Shown: one piece after another, positions 33,853 to 46,800 of the stretch
Position numbering within the stretch: position 1 is the first letter of the stretch
Layout: each line of letters starts with the position of its first letter
Assembly: GCF_042242105.1 (NCBI RefSeq)
Contig: NC_092030.1
Span: 570,001 to 634,000 of the forward strand
Length of the DNA: 64,000 bases
Direction: 5' to 3'
Source of the DNA: Pempheris klunzingeri
Taxonomy: Eukaryota; Chordata; Actinopteri; Acropomatiformes; Pempheridae
Made by a program: the position numbers and the translations under genes
Notes under the pieces: generated by a model
What the model saw: only the letters and a program-made list of their open reading frames with translations
What the model was told of the DNA's origin: nothing
Databases searched by the model: none

Positions 33853-34503
33853 GCTCAACAATACATCAGCTGTCTGTCTCTGTTTTCCCACTGACCCTCA
33901 GGTTTTAGGAGTGAAATAAAAAGCTCCTGCATGTACATGAATGTTTTCTCTTAACTTCGTTCTCTCTTATTCATATTATAATAATCTTTCTTCAGGCACT
34001 CGCCACTTTGCCATGTTGAAGCTGACAGGAACTGGAGACAAGGCGTCAGGAAGTGTTGAGCTGTTTCCTCTAAACGGTGAGCGGCGTTCAGTCCAGCAGC
34101 CTGTGAGCTGTGAATATGTGGAGACGTGTCCAATGAGTTGACATTAAAGGCTGAAAGTGTTCTCTTAACTGCTTCAGGCCGCAGTCAGACTGAAGTGGAG
34201 CCGTTATCCCGTGACGCCGCCAACAATCTGAGGGAGCAGCTGAAGATCAGCAAGGACTATTTCAGCATGCTGGTGGTGGGGAAGGACGGCGACGTGAAGG
34301 CGTGGTTCCCCTCCCCCATGTGGTCCCTGGATAACATCTACGACCTGGTGGACTCCATGGAGCTTCGCCTGGAGGAGGAGAAGCTGCAGAGGAGACTGGG
34401 GATCCAGTGCCCAGAGGACAGAGGGAGAGGAGGCAGCGAGGGGGGGCATTATGGAGGATACGATGGAGACGGCGCAGGGTACCACCACTCAGAGCATCGA
34501 TGA
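29467..34503 (+). CDS. ccdc80l: CCDC80-like secreted matrix protein (12 coding exons)
   Basis: A relative of CCDC80 (URB/DRO1), a secreted matrix-associated glycoprotein family implicated in adhesion and adipogenesis. Coding exons: 29467-29749, 29839-29927, 30014-30187, 30252-30421, 30518-30823, 30989-31229, 31701-31857, 32895-33031, 33266-33417, 33696-33799, 33996-34076, 34178-34503. The total is 2220 nt, 739 residues, all junctions in phase; human CCDC80 is about 950. The N-terminus ([20 protein letters not shown]) looks like a signal peptide. Three CCDC80 repeats (P-DUDES fold) follow, at about 95-238 ([16 protein letters not shown]), 411-570 and 571-705 ([40 protein letters not shown]). 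A Lys-rich linker (about 330-405) lies between repeats 1 and 2. The C-terminus is Gly/His/Tyr-rich. The second repeat is the most diverged. Which zebrafish paralogue (ccdc80l1 or ccdc80l2) it matches is unresolved. Confidence 0.9.
29750..29838 (+). other. GC-AG intron in the ccdc80-like gene
   Basis: Exon 1 must end at 29749 (GCA G) to join GT AAG AAG at 29839 and give the conserved AGKKRLWVI. The intron then starts GCAAGA and ends CCCCCAG. The donor has GC instead of GT in an otherwise strong consensus, as is usual for the minor GC-AG class. No GT donor nearby restores the frame. Confidence 0.8.
31236..31652 (+). repeat. CTGT/CTGC/GTGT array filling a ccdc80-like intron
   Basis: About 415 bp built from CTGT units with regularly placed CTGC and GTGT variants occupies nearly the whole intron 31230-31700. 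It starts within a few bases of the donor (ATG|GTGAG at 31227-31234). Because no unit creates a stop in some frames, it makes long spurious open frames on both strands (Cys/Leu/Ser/Val repeats on plus; Asp/Arg/Gln/Thr on minus). The variants are arranged in higher-order blocks. Confidence 0.95.
33808..33850. repeat. (CA)n microsatellite
   Basis: CA repeat that begins 8 bp after the donor of coding exon 33696-33799 of the ccdc80-like gene. Confidence 0.95.
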
Positions 34504-34666
34504 GGCAGATGGAGGGAGGAGTGAAGAAGAGCTGCCGTGACATGGGTGGAACAAATACCTCAAAAGCCTCTGCAGGACTGAAAAGACTCCATTTTAAATT
34601 CCACATAGCAGATGATGCGTCTGTTAGACACCACGATAATAAGCTGAATATTTCATGTTTGCCAGT

Positions 34667-34672
34667 AATAAA
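34667..34672 (+). terminator. Poly(A) signal of the ccdc80-like gene
   Basis: A canonical AATAAA lies 164 bp beyond the stop codon on the coding strand, which is a sensible position for the end of this mRNA. The cleavage site itself is not visible. Confidence 0.6.
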
Positions 34673-36325
34673 TCTGAAAACTGCTGGACTGCTTTAATTC
34701 AGGACGGTCGTAATGAAAGCATGTGTGCGACCTGCAGCTGTATTTTCACAAAGGTTGCTGCTCTGTTATTATCTGCTGATTACAGAAAGAGGAAGAAAGT
34801 CCATCCGAGGCCGAGCACATTGTTCTTTTTGGCAACACTTCTGTCCCGTCTCTTCCAGAATCACGGTGTAAAGTGTACAAACGGACAGCTCCAAATGTTG
34901 TGATGCTGAAATCTAAACTGGATTTAAAGGAAACAAATGTTCTTTTCCACAACTGTGAGCCACACATCTGTTTTTTAAAGAGCTGCAGTCGTCAGTAAGC
35001 TCAGGGTCAGAACAACAAAGAGCCAGCGAGGCCTCAGGACCTTCTTTTATAACAGTGCTTTGGAAAAGGTTTTCACTTGTTGAGAAAGTGAACCACATCA
35101 CTTTACTTTACCAGTAAATACTGAACAGTCATGATGTGGCAGCGCTGGAAATATCTAACAGCAATTCTCAATAGAACCATCAAGACGAGGAGATATGCAG
35201 ACTCAGTTCAGGGGAAATGTTCCTGTGTGGAAATGTGCATGAATGTTGTTTCTGTCAGTGCAGCAGCATCTTACAGAGAGAGAGAGAGAGAGAGAGAGGA
35301 TAACCTTCACCTTCACATTTCCTTTTTTCATTTACAGTAAAGGTTGATTTCAAAGTGAAACGGTTTAGAAATAATGTGTGAAGTGAAGTGAAGCTGGTTG
35401 ACCAAAGTGTTGATGCTACAAAAACAGTTTGTTAAAGTGATGAAGCTCCCTCAGTCCAAATAAATGGTGCTTTTGAGATCTCAGATTGTGTCACGTTATG
35501 GATGATGGATGGTGGAGAAAGATCCTGGTGATCTGTCCACCCAGTGCATCCTGGGAGAGTGTGCACCCCCCACCCCCCCACCCCCCCCACCCCCCGTCAT
35601 GATGCTAAACTGCACTTTCTCTGTTACTCTAACAGGAAAACGATAATCCCCAGACAGATGAGACTGAGGTCTCTGATGGCCCTGAAACCTAAAAGTCAGA
35701 TGTCCCATCCTGCCCTGCAGCCTTTTACAGCTTATGTTTCATCATGCAAAGATGACAGAGGACAACCACGGTGTCCAGCAGGGGGGCCGCTCAGCTCCCG
35801 ACAGCCACCAAACACCAGGTCAGATGTGTGAGGCCGGAGCAGAGCCCTCTTCCTCCCGCCGGCATGCTGCCGTGCCCCCGGTCGGGTCCTTCACTGTTAC
35901 CAAGTGTTTCACATGGTTGCTAAGAAACCGTTTCCTCCTGTGAGCATCAGTTGCTGAGCACACAGGGAGTCTGCCAGGGATAGGCAAATCCACGAGATGG
36001 AAACAGAGAGATAAGAGAGGCTGTGAGGCTCAAACGCAGCGCTGCTAACAGAGGAAGTAGTCAGCAGGCAGCTCGTTTGACCGACAGAGCTGGAGTCTAC
36101 TTCCCCCCCCACACAAACACACAGACTCACACACTCAATGCTTTGTCACACTTTGCCATCCTCCACCTCTCTCTCTCTCTCTCTCTCTGTTCTCTCTCTC
36201 TCTGTTCTCTCTCTCTCTCTCTCTCTCTACGGCAGCAACAGAAACTCCCTCAGACACGCTGAACAAACACTCTCTCCACCTCTCTGTGCTCGGACGTAGC
36301 AGAGCTGTTGACTGTTGACCTCAGC
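34673..36325 (+). other. Intergenic region and fyb1 5' UTR/promoter
   Basis: No gene was identified between the ccdc80-like 3' end and the fyb1 start codon. It contains a GA tract (35276-35300), a C-rich stretch (35566-35596), a purine-rich GAGGAAGTAG (36051-36060, resembling an ETS/PU.1 site) and a (TC)n tract (36167-36230) about 100-160 bp before the fyb1 ATG. A PU.1-like site would suit a haematopoietic gene, but this is a motif reading only. Confidence 0.45.
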
Positions 36326-39300
36326 ATGGTGAGTGTGATTTAAGGACAGAAAGACTGTTTATATGAGGGGATATTATGAGCAGCAGCAGTGGTCAGTCCT
36401 TCATGGACATGTGCTGTAGTTGGTTACTGCGTCATATTTCAATAGTAAGGTGCATTTCAAGTCACTTTAATGACTTATAGTTATCAGAATATAATATTAA
36501 AGACCCACTGGATGATCTTAAATCACCATTTCTGTTTTTGTCACACATTGTGTAAAACGGGAGTCACCAGTTCTTTTTCTTTTTTGGTTTCGTGTCAGCT
36601 AGATTGAGCAAGACGGCTTTGACCTCCACTTTTCATCACACTTGAAATAGAAATCATGGTTCCTCTTTGCTTTGACCAGAAACACTCTTTCCCTTGTCAT
36701 TTCTCAGCAGCTCATTAGACTACACGTGTACTTAATAACTAAATAAATGCATAGGCAGCAGTCTTTCTATTTACCTCTGCAGTAACAGGGAAACTAGCTG
36801 AGGTGTTTGTGGCCAACGATGCTTTGGTTCTCACTTCTCCCCATCAATAAAAGTATAAAAGTGACGCTCCACTAAAACAATGGACTGTATGCACAGTAAA
36901 CTCAATCTATCAGGTACGCCTCGCTGAAGCAAACAGTCCAGGACAACAAACCTGCAGTAAATCCTGCTCTTATGAAGGTTATGATAAATCAAACTTTATG
37001 GTCAGTCTGAATGGCTGCAGCTTGAGGTTCCTTTCAGTTGTGTCTCATTATTTTGAGACATGTTTCCAGGATTTGTGGGTAAAATTTGTAGGTTTTTCCA
37101 AAATTGCATCTGCACCAACATTTGGAGAAGCAGCAGTTGCAGCTGTCTGGTACAGAACATATTGGGTAACTTTTAGTTCACTGTGGTTGAGAAGCAGAAG
37201 CGTGATGAGGGAACTTTTCTCTGTGTCCTTCCCCCTGATTTCATGTTCAGCCTCATCGTTAACACACAACACCTTACAGGCACCATTTAATACACGAGCA
37301 AAGGTTGGCGGATGCCCTCACACTGAAACAGTGTTTTTAGCCATGGTGATGATGATGATGATGATGATGAGGGGACAGAGGTCTAAGTTTAAGACGAACG
37401 TCATGTCTTCAAACTGTGAAACAGCTGCATGCAGCACAAAAGCAGTATTAACATTTTTGCGATTATGTTTAGGCAACTTAAAACTTAAAGGTGAGCTACG
37501 ATGGCTGTAATCCTTCACGGCTACGGTGCCCGATCAAAGTTCGTCCACTGAAGGAGCTCGTTTTTGACACTGTCAGGCTCAGAGAGCATTATGGAAAGGA
37601 TCCCCACAGAGACGGATCCATAAGATCCTTTTTGCTGTTATATCGCTCTCTTCAAAGATACCAGACTCCACTGACAAAAACAGTAATTCTACATGCTAGT
37701 TGCTGGTTTACTGCTGCCTGGATACGTTAGTTTGCTTGTGTTATTGTGTGACTTTGGTGTTTTAAAGGGTTAGGGTTAGGTTTGTGTAACACATAATAAC
37801 ACCAATACACTAACTGATGGAGGCAGCAGTAGACCATCCACTCCTGGGCTCTGCGAGGTAAAATTGGTGTTTTTGTCAATGGAGTCTGGTGACTTCCAGG
37901 TCTGAGCCTGTCAGTGGATCAAACAAGATCTTTTAGTGGATCTACTACGTTGCAGCCTTTGCCGCCTGTTCCCGGCTGCTAACTGAGGCGATCTGCTGCA
38001 CCAGTTCCAAAAGTTTTTCTATCTACCGGTCGTTTAGACACTAGATATTATCCTTTAAGGTTACAAAAAGATCATAATCATAAGCCAAACACAGTTGCTG
38101 GTGTTTTGGTGCCGGCCTGTTGTAGCACGGTGTTACTGTGTGAAATGTGACGTTCTCTGCTGCTCAACTTCCCATTTAGCTTCGTGCACTCATGTCTCTT
38201 CTTCCCGTGGTGCAGCTCTCCTTCACTTTTACTGCTCTGCTGCAGTGGGAGTAGCAGCAGCGGTCTGTCCTCACACTCTTATCTCCACTTCCTGCTGTGG
38301 TGTCTGTGACTCTGGCCTCATTAGAATAGGTGTGGCTGCTGCCTGGTCTCCTCTCATAGTGGACTTCACCTGCAGCTCCTCTGGCTGCTCATGGCACAGA
38401 TGATCACATCCCAGATGTTTCAGTGTTTCACACTCTGAGAACTTCAATACTGTTAAAAGGACCTTTGTTTCCCCCCCCACCCTTCCAGAGGAATGTGCAC
38501 ATGGTATATAATTAACCAGCGTGCTCATAACAAAGATAAGCCAGGGTGCTGTGGTATGTCATAAAGCTCCGGATACACCTGCTGCCAGTAATGACCACCT
38601 GGATCAAACTCATAACACTGTGTAATGATTCACTTTTATCTGCCTGCTTAGGAGAACGCTCTCTTTTCAAATGTACCATTTGTTATTAATTTGCACATTT
38701 GAATTTTATGTGAGCTGTACATTAATTTGGTTCCCAGCTTTCAGTTTGATAACCAAAGAGCTCATTCAGCAGTGTGGATTAGTTCCTCTGTGTTTATGGT
38801 TGAGGTCACTTTGGGTCGACCACTGGGAGGATTCAGGGACATTTCAACCCCTCTGAACCACATACAGTGTGAACAATAAGTTATATGTGTATTTAAATGG
38901 TTCATGGAGTCGAGAAGTTTGTGAGTGGCCTCCAGAAAAGAGAGAAACAACCATGGTACACAGAGAGAGAGAGCAGGGAAATAAGAGAAAGACACAAGGG
39001 GGTGTTTTTGGAGCATCTCTTTTCTCTTATTCCTCTTTTTCTGAGTCTCTCTGATTCTAGCATGCACAGCACATCCTCCTTTTATTTTTACCTCTGGTTT
39101 TGAACTCCTCTTCTGTTCCCTCCAGCAAAACAAAGCCGACGTGAAGGCCATCATGGCCCGCTTCCAGGCGAGCGGGGCGAGCACCGACGAGACGTCTTCC
39201 ACACCGGCCGGACGTCCCAAACAGCCCCTGCAGTCCACCCTGTCCTCCGGCCCCGCCATACACGCCAAGAAGCCCGTGCTGGAGAGCCTCTCCGGCAGTG

Positions 39301-40728
39301 TCATCAGTGTTCCTCCTAAACCAGCTGTCCTGAAAAACACGGTTTCAACAAGAAGCGACACAGACGCACACGAACCAAACAAAACCAAAGTCCTGGCGAG
39401 CAGGTTCACCACCGTCCAGGACGACACCTGCACCAAACCCCCCTTTGGGAACAAGCAGGTGTCCCTGAAGCCCTCTTCCTCCCAGGCTGCTGAGGCCAGA
39501 GGCCCCGCAGGTCTTCACAAGCCGCCCATCAACAAGCCCCCCCTCGTCTCCACCGACTCCAAACCCGCCTTTCCTAAACCCTCTCCGGCAGTCGGCTCCA
39601 AGCCCAGCTGGGTGAAAGAGGACAGCGGCGGGGGGGCGACCGGCTCCACCCCCCCCCAGATGCCTCCTCTGCACCAGAAGCCGAGCAGCAGCGTTGGGAA
39701 GCTGCGGCAGCAGAATGAAGAGATGGCAGCAGCTCACACGGAGCCTGTGAACAAACCTCCAGCTGTCAGGCCCCCCTCCAACTTCAGGACTGCTCAGAAC
39801 CTCTTCAACAAGGACAAGGCCGAGCAGGCAGAGGGGGGGGCGAAGGCAGACGGAGCCACCAAACCCCCCCTCACCGCCACCTCCTCCATCCTTCCTCCCA
39901 AACCTCTGGCCAGTAAGAAGCCGAGCATGAAGAAGCCCCCCCCTCACACCGGCACCGTTAACGGGGACACCACAGCAGGGCCCAGACGTAACCCCCTCCC
40001 CAACAGTTTAGCTCTGGGCCCTGCCCCCGCCAAACCCAACAGGCCCCCCAGAGTCAACCTGGAGGGCTTTAAGAGAGCTGCTGAGGCCTCTGATGACGGT
40101 AAGATGGACCAGATTATCTTCTGTTTAGACCTATAAACAGATGCAGCCCCCCCCCCCCCCCAGGATACAGGCAGCACAGATAAAGGCTCAACACTTAGAG
40201 ATGTGTGATCACACTTCTAGGGCCCCAGATTAACTTCATCTAGATTCACTGAGGGTTCTCAGTTTTACTGCTGCAGGCAGCTGATGCTGGAAACACTGGA
40301 AACCTTCATGAGGGGAGATCAACTTTACAGAAAGTAGATTTCAACAGTTAAATGAATGCACACAATGGGAATAATCAGAATATCAAACAGTTTTTGCTTT
40401 GGGGGAGGGGGTGGAGTGTCCAGACTTCAGTGTTTCTAAAATCAGTGCAGGTCAGACTAGCCTTGCTGATATCAGGCTCCTGCTGTAAAACAGATATCGA
40501 CTAAATAAGAGTGAACTTCCTCATTGGTGCAAAGCAATAACTTTCCCAGATGGAATGAAAATCCTGTGGTGGTTTAAAGACAAGACTGTTCACTGCTGTC
40601 TCAGTAAACGAGCAGCTGGAAAACAGACGGAGGGACAGTAAGTAGGAGGTTTAGGGGAGAAATCCTGGCAGCCAGCAGGGACACATGTGGCCCCACAGCC
40701 AGGATTTCTTCAGCTATATCTGCATAGA

Positions 40729-40806
<78 letters not shown>

Positions 40807-43800
40807 TATATATATCTGCCTGCTGTTGTTTTGTTTTGCTCCCAGTCAGTGTGCTACAGTACAGCAAAGCAAACAGTATGAAAGAAGCCAGGATGCTGTA
40901 GTTTCTGTCCAAATAACCGTTCCAGCTGATAAACACTCTCTAAACAGGAACTTAGTCAACAGCTTGCAGGTCTCACTGCGGCCTGAACGAGATGGGCTTC
41001 ATTTCCTCTCGTCACTGATCACACCTTGCTTTGGACAGACTGCGTGAACACGCCTGTGAGGTGTGAATGAGTCTCTATGGTTTCTCAGTCCACCTGCTGT
41101 CCACAGTAACACCTGTGTTCATGCTGCTGCTGTTCAGATAAGAGACCAAAGTCACAGGAACACACTTGGTTCCTCTATTTCCCCCGAGCCAAGTTCCCTC
41201 TCCAGTTTCTCCTTTCTCCCCCCCCCCTCGTGCTCACTTCGTTTCACCACATGAGGAAGTGAGTTTAGCATTCAGGGACAGTTTCGAGGCCGAGGCTCTG
41301 TTTTTAGAAGCATACCTGATGTGTGGAGGATGCCCGTCAGCTGAGAGCACTGCTGCTGCCTCATTTGATTATTTTCTCTGTCCTGTAGTTTGTGGTTTCC
41401 TCACCTCCTCTCGTGCTCTGAGCTCTCCTGAACACCTACAAGGCTTTTTTCTACTTTCCTGGTTGTGTGTTCTCTTGTGATCGGCCTTTGACTGACGGGC
41501 ACGTTGTTATGGATACATGGTGGAATACAGTCAGTTACATTTACTCAAGTGCTGCACCTACACACACACCTGAGGGACTGTATCTGTGCACTCCACTGCA
41601 TGTCAGGGGCAGATACTCTCAGTTTTGTTTAAAGTTTTCATTAAAAAGTACACACACATCTTATTGTAGTTTCTGGAGAGCTGTCACTGCTGTGCAGCCT
41701 GTAGGATCTAGTCTGACTGACGAGAATATAAACGAAGAAATCTGGGAGTAAACAGCAATTCCTTATGGAGAATATTAGCATAGCTAATCTCCAAGCTCAC
41801 ACTTGCACTACATTTCTCTTTTGTTTTCAACCCTTTTGTGCCACCTCTCCTCGGTGGACGGCCTGTGTGGCAAACTGTGGTCCAGCAGGGGGCAGTACCT
41901 GCACACCCAGCAGGGGGCAGTACCTGCACACCCAGCAGGGGGCAGTACCTGCACACCCTGCAGGACTACAACAGCCCCCATCATCAGTGAGCCGCCCTCA
42001 TGAGATAAACTAGACAGATGATATCAGATGGGTGCTGATACCTGATGCAGCACTTCTAAAACCTGTGATGAGCACATAAACTACACCATGATAAGTTAAA
42101 TGAATCATCAGTGAATGAAGCTCCAACAGTAAAAAGCTGCTGACACAATAATGTGTCATCATTCAATAATAGAAGATAAAACAGTGTCAGACACTTTAAA
42201 GAACATTTTCTTTGTGAGCAACACATCAAATGCAGGACTGTCACTGTAAACTACATGTTCATGGGTGTCAATAAAGTTTTCCATGATTGTATGGCGCCCT
42301 GTTGACCCTGTTGACCCTGTTGACTCTCTGCTTTAACACAGGTCCGGGCACCTTTAAAAAGCCCACCGTCCCCACCCCGCTGGCCTCTCATCCCAGTAAC
42401 CATAGCAACCACGTGACCCCGACTCAGCCCCCTCAGACCGTACTTCCCAGTCTCCCCCCACGGCACCCTGGGACCATGTAAGTCGCGCACACAGGCGCAC
42501 CACAGACGATCACACACGCCTGGATCCGGCTAACAGACGTAAACCCTGACTGTGTTTTCAGGATCCAGCAGGACGACTTCTACGATGACGTTGACGAGTT
42601 CAGCAGCTCTCCTCCACCGCTGCCGTCATCCGCAGGTTCACTAACACTCTGTGTTTGGTCACATGTCGGCACCACAGACAGGCAGCAGGGTTCAGTCTGC
42701 CTCACTGTCACCGGCTTTTAATACTGTTTGCACTTGATTTTTGGCTAAAACTCTAGTTTCTGTCTGGACAGTTTAGTTGTTGCCACACGTCTGTTTCTAC
42801 ATAACCGCTAAAACACTAAAAACAGTGTTTGAGTGTTTGTAACGATGATTCTCCGTCTCTCTCAAGGTCACCCGAGTCAGAAGGTGCAGGTGAGACGTTT
42901 TTTTATCTGTGGTTAAATGTTTCTGTTCTGCTCTTCAGTCGTTCTTGGTTTCTGCTGTCACTTTGTTTCTGTGTGAGCACATTGATCCTGGCTCTGCTGT
43001 TTTTATTCACGTCTTTTTGGCCCAGGAGGAAAACAATGATGACGACGGAGAGATGTACGAGGATCTTGATGAGCGATGGTGAGAGAACCTCCCAGGTCAC
43101 TGATTCTGCTTTAGATCCCAAATTATCTCCAAGCTCAACGTGTCTCTTCTCTGATTTTAACATGGAGAACACATGTTGAACACTTTGTGCTCATGTCTGC
43201 TTCACGATCACTCCACTACTCTCTGCTGCCGACAAACATCTCTCATGGATGTGCTTTTTATCGATGGAGACGGAGAAGCAGATAAACTTTCAAACAGTAA
43301 AAACACCCTCTTGTAAACTTCTAAGTCTCTCACAGCCTCTAATTTATCGTCTCTGTCAAAAGGGAAGCGACGGAACAAAAACTAGAAAAGATGAAAGAGA
43401 AAGACGAGAAGGAGGAGAAAAAGCGCCTGGAGGCCGAGAGGAAGGAGCAGAAGGAACGAGAGAAGAAGGAACAAGACGCCAGAAAGAAATTCAAAGTGAG
43501 AGAAGGAGACGGGAGCTCTGAGGCGAACCTGCCGTGACCCCTTCAAGGAACAACCAGACGGTTGGGAAACACCGTTATTCACCATCTATTGTTCCGTCTG
43601 TGTTTTCACGTGTGTGTCAGCTGGTCGGGCCCCTGGAGGTCATCCACCAGGGGAAGGCTCGAGTGGACTGCAGAGGCAGTAAGACCGACCTGGCTCTGAA
43701 GCAGGGAGAGTGTCTCAACATCATCCGCGTCCAGGGAAACCCAGAGGGGAAGTGGTTGGGTCGGACGCAGGATGGATCCAGTAGGTCACATCCCCCCTCT

Positions 43801-46800
43801 GTAGACACAGGACCAGACTTACAGTTCCATCTCTAATCCAGAATATCTTTATATTTGAACACGGCATCAGTGTTCCCTTTGCTCTTTGTTTCTGACAGTC
43901 GGTTATGTGAAGACCACTTCAGTGGAAATTGACTTCAACACTCTGAAGAACCGAACAGCTCAGCAGACGTACGACCCCGAGGTCTACGATGACATCGACG
44001 TGGCTCCTCCTGAGAACAGGTACAGCAGACACAGCAGACTGTCCTTTAAACTGAACTCATCCTGATGTGTCTGAGATGTTTCAGTAATGTTGCAGAGGGA
44101 ATATTTTGAATTTAATGTTCCTTTTATACTTCCACTTTAGCGCTTGGAGACGTTTGCCTTCATTATTTTAACCCAAACCATCATCTTTTCCTAAAAAGCA
44201 GCTTTGGTACTGAAAACTGAAATAAAAAAAAACTCAAATCAACAAAGTCTAAGAATAAAAAGTTTGTGTTTGACCTGTTCATCCCCCACATCGCCCCCCC
44301 CCCCCGTTAGTCACCAGGCTATTTACACTTGGGTGCAACTAGACGACCCGTAAATAAACTGAGTTTTACTTTTGCACCTCATGCAACTCTTCTTCAATTC
44401 TGTCAAACTCTTCTCTCTCTACAGTGGGCTCAAAGGACCAGGAGGTACGCCTCACATCTTACAATTATATAATTATTTCATTCTATTCAGTCACAGTCTG
44501 CTTTGTGTCCCTGTGAAGGTTGTTTTACTGATGTATAATTATGTATTTGCAGTCGTCCTTCCTCCGCTACCAGACGACGAAGGAGAAATATACGATGATG
44601 TTGTCGATCCAAACCTGGAAATCAGGTAGAAACGGATTTATTTAGGAGAAAAGTAGTTAATAGAGAGCAACTTTTACTCTTTTACAAGCCAACTGTGAAT
44701 GCTAGATAGAGATGGACACCAGGAAAGATTCAGACTTGAAGGAGAAATAAGAAATGCAGCTCTTTGTTGGCTCTCCAGCCCCCCGGAGCCCAAGTCCTCC
44801 CCTCCGAAGCCTCGCAGCTTCATGCGGATGTTTGACCGGAGCCGCCGTCCCGCCAGCACTAAAGTGTAAAATACACTCAGTAGTAAGACTGACCACAGAC
44901 CTACAGTCTGCTGTTGTTAATCCCTAATCTGAAGCCCAAACAGCTCCTCTCAGATGAAGCTGCCTGTGAGCCGGTGATTCCCTCCCCAGATCACATCAGA
45001 TCACTTCTCCTCTCCCTGAATAACACTGCAAATCTGAGCGGTGTTTCTGTGATTACAATTCCTCTGATTTTACTAATCTTCTCAGGTCATCTGCATGTCC
45101 GTAATTTATGTGCGACTGTCGACTTAATCAGAGAATCAACAAATCGTCTGTTAACAGTTTTAACACACTCCTTCAAATGCTGTGCTGTAATTCATGAGGA
45201 GCTCATTAATCTGCTTTGAATCACATTAACCTTCTTTAAATGATGATATTGTAAGGATATAAATGCTGAAACATTTGAGTAACTTTTCCTCTGTTGTGCC
45301 AGAGTGCCTCCACCCAGCCAGTTTACTGCAGAGGGGACCTCAGGTACGGCTCTGCAGCACATTCACAGACATGGAGTGGTTCTTTTAGCAAAGTTTACCT
45401 TGTTGGCATTATTAAAGTGAGAATATGCAACTTCTCAAACACATTCTTCTTCCTGCACATGAAAAGCAATAAAACAAACGGAGCCAGTGCACACAGACAA
45501 AGACTCACCGCTGAAGTGGCTCAATGACTCAGTGAATTTAGGATTTCCTGTTAGAGAAGCTGAACTTCTTTAAAGTGAGAACATTGCTAACAGCAGCCAC
45601 AGAGGCCACGCTCCCACACTGGGACAGCATGATGGAGTTTAAACAGGTTGTGTTCAGCTTGTGTTTCTGAGTGAAACATTTAATTAAACATATTTTATCA
45701 TTGAATATCAAACATCTCTAACAGGAAATACTTGTAAATATTTTCACAAACAGCCGACAGTGGACTTTAGTTAGATCAGTCTGTAAATGGTCTGTACAAG
45801 TTCTAAATGTCACATGTCTGACTTCTTCCACAGCAGCGATTGATGAGGAGATATACGATGACGTAGACTCCCAAAATGTGCCTCCTCTTCCTCCCATCAG
45901 CAGGTACAAGCACACAAATGACCAACAATGAGACGTGCAGATCCACGATCTATTTTACTCACGGCGTCCTTCGGATTTTCTTCTCTCCTCTGTGTGCTTC
46001 GTTCTTCTCGCTCTCCAGTCTTCCAGTCCTGAAAGGCAAAAGCAAAACTGAAGAGATGGACCCGAAGAAGCAGAAAAAGTTTGAGAAGGAGGAGAAGGAC
46101 TTCAGGAAAAAGTTTAAAGTTTGTCTCTACGTCATGTTTATTAGTCCAGTCCTCTATCCTGCAGCCTGGTTATTCATACACATTAAAGGAGCAGTCTGTG
46201 GGATTTAGTGGCCTAAAGTGGTGAGGAGGAAGCAACCAGCCCCCCTGGCCTCACCCCTTCCTGCAGAGAAGCTACGGTGGCCCACAAGGATTCACACTCC
46301 CTTTGCTTCTTGTTGTGCTAAATAATCTGATCCTCCATTGGTCACAACACACACATGGTCTTCTTCTTTCTTCTTCATCTTCTGTCGGTACATTGCACCA
46401 CCAAATTAATGCTGCCACTCCAACACAAAGACCCAAAAGGCCTGTTTGTCCATTCTGGGCTACTGTAGAAACACGGCAGACTCCCCATGTAGATATAAAG
46501 GCTCATTCTAAGCTGAGTTTCAGCAGATTGAACACTACTGAAAACACTGTTATGTATTACTAATAGATCCCCTGAATCCTGCAGACGATCCTACAATCCT
46601 TAGAATATTAAATATAATCATCATAGTCAATATAAAGTTAACTTTTGCTTTCAGGAATGCAGGAAAAACTGTCATGAACTTAAAATGTGTTCATCATTCA
46701 AACTCTGGTGCGGTTGTTCGTGTCTTTCAGTATGAAGGGGAGATCCAGGTGCTGTACCAGGTGACCATCTCCCCCATTCTGGCCAATAAGAGGTGGGGGG

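Larger units (their letters stand above)
40099..42341 (+). other. fyb1 intron 2
   Basis: About 2.2 kb with a (TA)n/(CA)n tract (about 40737-40810) and the 25-bp repeat with CTCF-like cores (41882-41957). I see no coding exon inside. Confidence 0.65.

Noticed and set aside
36998..37510. 170-residue plus-strand open frame in fyb1 intron 1
   Set aside because: It ends in a Met repeat from an (ATG)n tract and runs into a MITE; no recognisable domain or codon bias.
39345..39947. 200-residue minus-strand open frame opposite fyb1 exon 2
   Set aside because: It is the antisense shadow of a GC-rich, proline-rich coding exon; it has no domain and no splice or promoter context.
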